Source: Prevotella sp.
GTDB taxonomy: Bacteria; Bacteroidota; Bacteroidia; Bacteroidales; Dysgonomonadaceae
Length of the DNA stretch: 5,510 bases
Direction of reading: 5' to 3'
Assembly: GCA_031263965.1 (NCBI GenBank)
Contig: JAISES010000485.1
Location: 1-5,510, forward strand
Below, piece after piece: positions 1 through 5,510 of the stretch. The first letter of the stretch is position 1, and each line of letters begins with the position of its first letter. The notes beneath the pieces were generated by a model that saw nothing but the letters and a program-made list of their open reading frames with translations, was not told where the DNA came from and did no database searches. Position numbers and translations under genes: made by a program.

Positions 1-1073
1 AAACCGAAAGAGAACGGATTGTTACGCTCTCGCAGATTGAAAAAGAACGTGTAATAGAAATAGAGAAAAAGAATATTCAGGATGTTATCCGTGAACGTGT
101 ACAGTTGGAAAAGGGGGTTGTTGAAGAACAACAAAACATGAAAGATATAGAAGCCTTCCGCAGTGTGGAACGGCAAAAACAAGTGGGCATAACAGAAGCA
201 GCACAAGAAGCGGAAGAAAGGTTAATTCAACGGGTTAAAGCTGCCGAAGCCGACAAAATGGCTGCCGAACAAAAAGCAAAAGAATTGCTGATTGATGCAG
301 AAGCTCAGAAAGAAGCTTCTACAAAACAAGCAGAAGCGAGAAAGATATTAGCCGACGCCAAAGCACGCGAAGATGCTACATATGGTTTGGCGGAAGCCGA
401 AGTAATCAAGGCAAAAGCCGAGGCATTGGAACAGGAAGGTATTGCGGAAGCAATTGTTATCGAGAAAAAAGCGAAAGCAGAAGCAATTGGCATTGAAGCG
501 AAAGCGGAAGCTAAGAAAAAAGAAGGTTTTGCAGAAGCCGAAATCACTAAAGAAAAAGCATTGGCTTCTGCTACAGGTGAAGCAACCATTATTGAAAAAA
601 CAGCATTGGCCGAAGCAACCGGTATCGAAGCGAAAGCGGAAGCTAAACGAAAAGAAGGCTTGATGGAAGCCGAAGTCACCAAAGAGAAAGCATTAGCCGA
701 AGCAGTCGGTATCGAAGAAAAAGCCGCTGCAATGAAGAAACTCGACGGCGTTGGTAAAGAACATGAAGAGTTCAAACTGTCTCTTCAAAAAGACAAAGAT
801 GTGGAGTTGGCGCAAATCCATATCCAGAAAGATATTGCCGAATCACAGGCACACGTATTAGCCGAAGCATTGAAGAGCGCAGATATTGATATTGTAGGCG
901 GTGAAACAATGTTTTTCGATAATATTGTAAAACAAATCTCTAATGCAAAAGGCTTTGACCGCTTAGTAAACGAAAGTGAAAATGCTAAACAAATCAAACA
1001 AGCTATCTTAGGAGACGGAACTTCACAAGGTGATTTGATCGAACGTATTAAAGAATTTGTTTCTAAAACATGA
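1..1073 (+). CDS. Flotillin-family (SPFH/band-7) protein, C-terminal half, 5'-truncated by the window edge
   Basis: The frame is open from position 3 to the TGA at 1071-1073, giving 356 visible residues. The TTG at 105 lies inside continuous coding sequence and is not a start. The visible part begins with a charged helix (TERERIVTLSQIEKERVIEI) followed by NIQDVIRERV. It continues as a long Ala/Glu/Lys-rich coiled-coil stalk with EAKAEA, AEAEITKEKA and similar repeats, as in flotillins after the SPFH domain. The tail carries ADIDIVGG (visible residues 293-300) and then MFFDNIVKQIS, which I recall from the YqiK-like flotillins encoded beside giant 'DNA repair' AAA+ ATPases. Family members are membrane-anchored scaffolds that oligomerise into cages or microdomains. 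The anchor and SPFH domain must lie upstream and are not visible. The gene overlaps the ATPase gene downstream by four bases, so the products probably act together. The flotillin-family call is firm; the specific function is unknown. A generic coiled-coil protein is the alternative, but the tail and the neighbour argue against it. Confidence 0.88.
   Translation, partial: TERERIVTLSQIEKERVIEIEKKNIQDVIRERVQLEKGVVEEQQNMKDIEAFRSVERQKQVGITEAAQEAEERLIQRVKAAEADKMAAEQKAKELLIDAEAQKEASTKQAEARKILADAKAREDATYGLAEAEVIKAKAEALEQEGIAEAIVIEKKAKAEAIGIEAKAEAKKKEGFAEAEITKEKALASATGEATIIEKTALAEATGIEAKAEAKRKEGLMEAEVTKEKALAEAVGIEEKAAAMKKLDGVGKEHEEFKLSLQKDKDVELAQIHIQKDIAESQAHVLAEALKSADIDIVGGETMFFDNIVKQISNAKGFDRLVNESENAKQIKQAILGDGTSQGDLIERIKEFVSKT
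483..704 (+). repeat. In-frame 44-residue (132-bp) tandem repeat in the flotillin stalk
   Basis: A 30-codon block at 483-572 (AIGIEAKAEAKKKEG then FAEAEITKEKALASA) recurs at 615-704 (ATGIEAKAEAKRKEG then LMEAEVTKEKALAEA). The two blocks match at 24 of 30 residues and are offset by exactly 132 bp. A perfect 20-nt block (gaagcgaaagcggaagctaa) lies at 495-514 and again at 627-646. The 14 residues between the blocks, and the stretch before 483, are more degenerate copies of the same Ala/Glu/Lys pattern. The repeat most likely arose by internal duplication that lengthened the coiled-coil stalk in steps. It is coding and keeps frame, so it is not a mobile or intergenic repeat. Confidence 0.85.
1064..1073 (+). 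promoter_or_regulatory. Stop/start overlap (ATGA) with probable translational coupling
   Basis: The flotillin TGA (1071-1073) and the ATPase ATG (1070-1072) share bases in an ATGA junction. In the ATPase frame a TAA stands at 1064-1066, only two codons before this ATG, so no longer N-terminus is possible and this is the first available start. The 20 bases upstream are A/T-rich and show no convincing Shine-Dalgarno sequence; the nearest AGGAG-like run, near 1010, is too far away. Terminating ribosomes probably reinitiate here, which would tie the amounts of the two proteins together. Coupling is inferred from the geometry alone. Confidence 0.75.
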
Positions 1074-4000
1074 AGGACCTTGAACAAGATAAGGTTGTTG
1101 AGACATTAGAGGCAGGCGCTTACGAAATCATAAGGAAACGGTTACAGACGCAAAAGGATGTCTTAACCGGACGATTAAACGAATTGAATGAGGCGCGGAA
1201 AGACATTTTTACTTCTGTTGATTTCTCGCTAATAGCCAACCAACGTATCACCACTGAAAACAATTGTGTAGCCAGAGGCATTATGGCTTTTGGTAATTTA
1301 TGTATTTTCGGTTACAATGTTCATTTCGGACTTCGTTCGGATATCCGGTTAAGTGATGTTTTCAGTATTTATATGTTTGAAAACAATCAGTTTGTACCGC
1401 AATCGCTGGACTTAATCAATCATCCGGAATTTATTGCTGATTATAAAAATCTATATAAATACTACAGGGATTCTATCTTTTCCCGATTCCGTCGAACGGA
1501 AAATTATTTGTACATGATTTTCCAGACGAGCAAGAATATCAATGATGTAAAGGCTTTCAAATGGCTGATAAAGGAGAATAAACTCATCTATCAGGATGAT
1601 AGAAGTATCCACGAAGTGATTAGAGCTCCTCAACATGAATTTCAGTGGACGAAAACAACCTTGGAAGACCGTCGTTTGGGAACTTATTCACATGTATCTA
1701 TCCTTGAAAAAGTATTTATTGAAGCCACCGGCGGAGATATCACCTTTAAAGTAGAAAACAATACACAGACCGGAAAAGGTATCTATGCCGAGCAGGTAGA
1801 GAATAAAGACCAGCAGCTTGATGACGCCGATTATTACTATGCCGATTTGGGGAATATCATCCTGATACGTATCAAACCTTATCAGGAAGATTTCAGAGCA
1901 TACGTGTTTAATACCCGAACGAAAGAGGTGTTAAATATTAAAATGCTGAATAATGCCGGTATTCTGTTGCCGGATAATCATGGTATCATTTTCCCTAATG
2001 GTTATTACCTGCAAAACGGAGAGTATAAAATATTTGAAAACGACCTGAATGGCCTGGAGTTCTTTCGTAAAACAGCCTCTCCCAACGGAGAAGATTATTT
2101 GTATATTTTCTACCAGAACCAACGGAATATTTACGTCATTATGTCGTACAATATTATCAGGCAACAGGTTGAAACGCCTATCATTTGTAATGGTTTTACC
2201 CTTTATAATGACGGGACGCTTATCTTTTTCCGTTCGGAAGACGAAGCGGTACGGCATCATCAGGTACAAATCTGGCAAACGCCTTATTCGCGTCAACTGA
2301 TTGAAAACAAAGAAAAGAAAGATAACATCCTGTACAAGATTGGCAATAAAGATATTGTAAAAGCAATGGCCGAATGTAGGGAAGTGATTCTTCTTATCAA
2401 TAAGGAGGATACATACGAAGGTTTGTATGAAGATATTGTTAAGAAGAGTAACGATATTGTCGATTCTTACTTCTGGATAAACGACCCGGCCACATTTATC
2501 TTGTCCGAACCTTTGGTGCAAATAAAAGAGATTGCCAATACGGCTGTCGATGAATTTGTAAAGGTAAAGAACCAACGAAAACAGGCTGCCGAGGCGCTTG
2601 AATCGGCAATAAAAGAGGCCGACGATCTTCTCCTTTCCGTAAGGAATGCCCGTTTTGATACGTTGGAGCCGTTAGTAAAGCTACTGGCTGATACGCGGAT
2701 GATGCAGGGTAAGGTGATTGAATTGGCCAACCTGAAATATATTGATTTGGATAGAATCGGGGAAATAAAAGAGGTGTTAGTTTCCACTGCCGCCCGATTA
2801 TCGGAACAAACCGTAGCCTTTCTGTTACAGGATGAAGCCTTACTTCCATACGAACGAAAAGTGGGCGGACAAAAACAACAGGTTGAAACAGTAACCAAAG
2901 TAATCGACGCTTCTAAAATAGAGGAGAATTGCCGGACGATTTCTTCCGAACTGGAACTTTTTATCGACATATTGAGTAGCCTTAAAATAGATGATACGAC
3001 ACAGACAACACGTATTATCGAAAAGATTTCGCTTATCTTTTCTTCACTTAACGAAGTAAGGGCGCAACTGAAAAAGAAAACGGATGCACTGAAAAGTAAA
3101 GAAGCTGCCGGCGAATTTAAAGCGCAACTTACCTTATTGGAACAAAGCATTGTCAATTACCTGGAATTAGCTGCCAACCCGGATAAATGCGATGCGTATT
3201 TTACAAAGATCAGTGTACAGGTAGAAGAATTGGAAAGCAAGTTTGCCGATTTTGATGATTTCATTCTTATTATTACCGATAAACGTAATGAGATTGTCAA
3301 AGCGTTTGATAGTAGGAAAGCGCTGTTGATTGAACAAATCAACAAACGAACCTTTTCGCTGGAACAAATCGGTTTACGGGTTTTAAAGAATGTCGAAAAC
3401 AAAGCACAGTCGTTCAAGTCAAAAGAAGAAATACAAGCCTTCTATTCTACCGACCTCATGGTAGACAAGGTTCGCAAACTGGCTGAAGAATTAAAGTCAT
3501 TAGGCGATGTGTCCAAAGCAGAGAACCTGGAAAATAGTTTGAAAACGTCATTAGAAGATGCTTTACGTATTCTGAAAGATAAAACGGAACTATTTGTCGA
3601 TGGCGAAAACATTATTTCATTAGGCAGTTATAAGTTTGCCGTTAATAAGCAGGCATTAGACTTAACTATTGTCAGAAGAGAAAATACTCTCTTTTACCAC
3701 CTTACCGGAACGAACTTTTTCCATCCGTTAAAGAATGAAGAGATCAATCGCTATCATGCTATTTGGGAGCAGGAAATCGTATCGGAGAATCAGTTAGTAT
3801 ACCGGGCTGAATATCTTGCTTACCTTGCTTTCAATGAATATTTACAAAATAAGAGTTTCGACGTAAAAGGCTTCATTGCCCAAAAAGTGGAACAAAGTTA
3901 TTCCGAATCCTATATGAAAGGGGTGCATGATTATGACGCTACTTGCATATATGAGAGCTTAGTGAATGTTCATAAGCAATTGGGTGTTTTAGCTTTCCGC

Positions 4001-5510
4001 CCACAGATAAGAGTTGCCGCTCAGCTATTCTGGTATGGAGTAGAGCAACCACAAAAAGAATTAATTCGTGGACTAATCGTTACGGCAAGTAATGTATTGA
4101 ACGTTTTTCCCGGATCTAAAAACTATCAATACGTTATTAAGCAGATACAAGATTTATTCCTTTCATGGAATAAGCATTTCGACTTGTCTAAAATAACGCC
4201 CGACCAGGTAGCTTCGTATCTGTTTTATGAGTTTTCCGACTCTCCTTCGTTCACAGCCAGCGAACAATCCAAAGAACTCGAAAAAGAGTTTATGGCCTAT
4301 CTTCATAAACAGAAACTAACTGACAGTTTTACTACCGATTTATCGGATGAAACATTTACTGAGGTAGAACGCTACTACCTTATCCGTAACTGGCTTACTT
4401 CTTTCATTGATTTATCGGACACATTCAGGAAATATAAGAAGTATAGAGGAGAAACGGCTTGTTTGCTGCTACTTAGAGAACATCCGTTTGAGGTAAGGCA
4501 TAGCTCGGATACGCTCGTTGTCGAAGATCTACGTGGGAGCCATCCGGTTATTATAAATAATGTATATACAGCAGATTATCATAAGCTGATACAAAAGCTC
4601 ACTCGTTTTACGCTGGAAAGCGTTCCGGCATTCCAGGCATTTACCGAAATAAAAGACCGTGTAATTGGTTCCTATAAAAAATCATTGAAACTAAACGAAC
4701 TGAAGGCAAAGGTGCTGACTTCTTTTGTACGCAATAAACTTATCAATGAAATCTACCTGCCGCTCATCGGTGCGAATTTTTCCAAACAAATAGGAGTAGC
4801 CGGCGAGAATAAACGTACGGCACGTATGGGGATGTTGTTGCTTATTTCTCCTCCCGGATATGGAAAGACTACTTTAATGGAATATCTTGCCCATACGATG
4901 GGGCTGCATTTTGTAAAGATAAACGGTCCAACCATTGGGCATACCATTACATCCATTGACCCGGCGGAAGCAAAGACCTCTGGTGCCCGAGAAGAACTAA
5001 AGAAAATCAATTTATCTTTAGAGATGGCGGATAATGTCATGCTGTATTTAGACGATATACAGCATTGTAGTCCGGAGTTTCTACAGAAGTTTATCTCATT
5101 GGCCGACGGACAACGAAAAATAGATGGAACGTTCGAAGGCGAAAGCCGTACCTATGATTTACGTGGAAAACGTTTCTGTGTTGTCATGGCCGGAAATCCT
5201 TATACTGAAAGCGGAGAGAAGTTTCAGATACCCGACATGCTTGCCAACCGCGCTGATATTTATAATTTAGGTGAGGTAATAGGCAGCTCCGGGCATTTAT
5301 TCAAATTAAGTTTACTCGAAAATGCCATTATTGAGAATCCTTATCTGCAAAAAGTAGCAAGTAAAAGTTTCTCCGATTTTTATAATCTGGCAGATTTTAT
5401 CGAAAATAATAGCGATTTAATGCCCAGCTTGGAAGGTAATCATGTTCAACAGGATATTGACGACTTCATGGCTGTTACGAAAAATAGCCTTCTCGTGAGA
5501 GAGATCGTTC
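1070..5510 (+). CDS. Giant AAA+ ATPase, DUF3686 / 'DNA repair ATPase' family, 3'-truncated by the window edge
   Basis: I translated this frame by eye from the ATG at 1070 to the window end: 1,480 codons without a stop. After an N-terminal helical segment (residues ~1-45) comes a beta-rich region (~45-410) with FGYNV (80-84), GGDITFKVENN (221-231), LPDNHGIIFPNGYYL (300-314) and VQIWQTP (399-405). I recognise this as the DUF3686-type region of proteins annotated 'DNA repair ATPase'. Residues ~490-840 are mostly charged helix and coiled coil. A short beta-rich module follows (~844-884), then a helical part with IWEQEIVSENQ (898-908). The AAA+ core starts near 1224, with Walker A SPPGYGKTT (1260-1268; Lys1266, Thr1267), Walker B VMLYLDDIQH (1323-1332), a sensor-1 Asn1376 in AGNPYTE, and a candidate arginine finger Arg1394 in LANRAD. 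No signal peptide or membrane span is visible, so it is probably cytosolic and may be recruited by the flotillin. From memory, family members run to about 1,600-1,700 residues, so a few hundred C-terminal residues are missing. ATP hydrolysis is well supported; a DNA repair role is only a database name, and the substrate is unknown. Confidence 0.9.
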   Translation, partial: MKDLEQDKVVETLEAGAYEIIRKRLQTQKDVLTGRLNELNEARKDIFTSVDFSLIANQRITTENNCVARGIMAFGNLCIFGYNVHFGLRSDIRLSDVFSIYMFENNQFVPQSLDLINHPEFIADYKNLYKYYRDSIFSRFRRTENYLYMIFQTSKNINDVKAFKWLIKENKLIYQDDRSIHEVIRAPQHEFQWTKTTLEDRRLGTYSHVSILEKVFIEATGGDITFKVENNTQTGKGIYAEQVENKDQQLDDADYYYADLGNIILIRIKPYQEDFRAYVFNTRTKEVLNIKMLNNAGILLPDNHGIIFPNGYYLQNGEYKIFENDLNGLEFFRKTASPNGEDYLYIFYQNQRNIYVIMSYNIIRQQVETPIICNGFTLYNDGTLIFFRSEDEAVRHHQVQIWQTPYSRQLIENKEKKDNILYKIGNKDIVKAMAECREVILLINKEDTYEGLYEDIVKKSNDIVDSYFWINDPATFILSEPLVQIKEIANTAVDEFVKVKNQRKQAAEALESAIKEADDLLLSVRNARFDTLEPLVKLLADTRMMQGKVIELANLKYIDLDRIGEIKEVLVSTAARLSEQTVAFLLQDEALLPYERKVGGQKQQVETVTKVIDASKIEENCRTISSELELFIDILSSLKIDDTTQTTRIIEKISLIFSSLNEVRAQLKKKTDALKSKEAAGEFKAQLTLLEQSIVNYLELAANPDKCDAYFTKISVQVEELESKFADFDDFILIITDKRNEIVKAFDSRKALLIEQINKRTFSLEQIGLRVLKNVENKAQSFKSKEEIQAFYSTDLMVDKVRKLAEELKSLGDVSKAENLENSLKTSLEDALRILKDKTELFVDGENIISLGSYKFAVNKQALDLTIVRRENTLFYHLTGTNFFHPLKNEEINRYHAIWEQEIVSENQLVYRAEYLAYLAFNEYLQNKSFDVKGFIAQKVEQSYSESYMKGVHDYDATCIYESLVNVHKQLGVLAFRPQIRVAAQLFWYGVEQPQKELIRGLIVTASNVLNVFPGSKNYQYVIKQIQDLFLSWNKHFDLSKITPDQVASYLFYEFSDSPSFTASEQSKELEKEFMAYLHKQKLTDSFTTDLSDETFTEVERYYLIRNWLTSFIDLSDTFRKYKKYRGETACLLLLREHPFEVRHSSDTLVVEDLRGSHPVIINNVYTADYHKLIQKLTRFTLESVPAFQAFTEIKDRVIGSYKKSLKLNELKAKVLTSFVRNKLINEIYLPLIGANFSKQIGVAGENKRTARMGMLLLISPPGYGKTTLMEYLAHTMGLHFVKINGPTIGHTITSIDPAEAKTSGAREELKKINLSLEMADNVMLYLDDIQHCSPEFLQKFISLADGQRKIDGTFEGESRTYDLRGKRFCVVMAGNPYTESGEKFQIPDMLANRADIYNLGEVIGSSGHLFKLSLLENAIIENPYLQKVASKSFSDFYNLADFIENNSDLMPSLEGNHVQQDIDDFMAVTKNSLLVREIV

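Noticed and set aside
105..107. TTG as a start codon for the flotillin fragment
   Set aside because: The frame is open to the window edge upstream and encodes typical flotillin stalk sequence, so the gene starts outside the window.
442..663. 73-codon Lys/Arg/Gln-rich open frame on the + strand
   Set aside because: It is an out-of-frame reading of the repetitive flotillin stalk, fully inside a confident gene and lacking its own start context.
483..704. CRISPR-like or mobile direct repeats
   Set aside because: There are only two long copies, in frame within a coding region, differing mostly at third positions or by conservative changes. There is no spacer structure and no inverted ends.
305..775. 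156-codon antisense open frame rich in Ser/Ala/Phe
   Set aside because: It is the reverse complement of the GAA/GCA/AAA-rich flotillin stalk. That codon composition removes stops on the other strand; the protein is low complexity and resembles nothing real.
785..1087. 100-codon antisense open frame spanning the gene junction
   Set aside because: It runs opposite the conserved flotillin tail and shows no domain or plausible promoter.
1931..2575. 214-codon antisense open frame
   Set aside because: It overlaps the strongly family-like DUF3686 region of the ATPase on the other strand. Its translation looks like a shadow, with no recognisable domain.
2467..3156. 229-codon antisense open frame, Ser/Phe-rich
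   Set aside because: It lies opposite the coiled-coil section of the ATPase. Ser and Phe richness is what the complement of Glu/Lys/Ala codons produces; there is no motif.
4753..5040. 95-codon antisense open frame
   Set aside because: It is antisense to the Walker A to Walker B segment of the ATPase, where the sense-strand motifs are unmistakable.

Overview
The window is filled by two same-strand protein-coding genes, each cut by a window edge. Positions 1-1073 hold the C-terminal half of a flotillin-family (SPFH/band-7) membrane scaffold protein. Positions 1070-5510 hold the first 1,480 codons of a giant AAA+ ATPase of the type databases label 'DNA repair ATPase' (DUF3686-type N-terminal region plus a C-terminal AAA+ module). 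The stop codon of the first gene overlaps the start codon of the second in an ATGA junction, so they form one operon and are probably translationally coupled. There is no intergenic space, and I see no promoter, terminator, RNA gene, mobile element or CRISPR array.

The host looks like a bacterium of the Bacteroidota type. The DNA is moderately AT-rich, codon use mixes TTA/GAA/AAA with CGG/CCG/GCC, and there is no Shine-Dalgarno-like sequence before the internal start. This is an inference from composition, with low to moderate confidence. No taxonomic marker gene is present.

Region 1 (1-1073): a long Ala/Glu/Lys-rich helical stalk with an internal 44-residue repeat (483-704), then a distinctive C-terminal tail (ADIDIVGG followed by MFFDNIVKQIS). 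The SPFH head and N-terminal membrane anchor lie upstream of the window. Region 2 (1070-5510): an N-terminal helical segment, a beta-rich DUF3686-like region (residues ~40-410), a long coiled-coil/helical middle (~490-840), a small beta-rich module (~844-884), a helical segment (~895-1220), and an AAA+ ATPase core (~1224 onward) with Walker A, Walker B, sensor 1 and a candidate arginine finger. The C-terminus is beyond the edge.

The likely joint role, by inference, is that the flotillin forms a membrane-attached oligomeric cage or platform and the cytosolic ATPase remodels or acts on it or on its clients, possibly in envelope stress. From family knowledge, flotillin/giant-ATPase pairs are common in Proteobacteria, often near PspA/YjfJ-type genes. 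Neither the biochemical activity nor the 'DNA repair' label can be supported from this sequence. The pair is the most interesting system here: recognisable as families but functionally little described.
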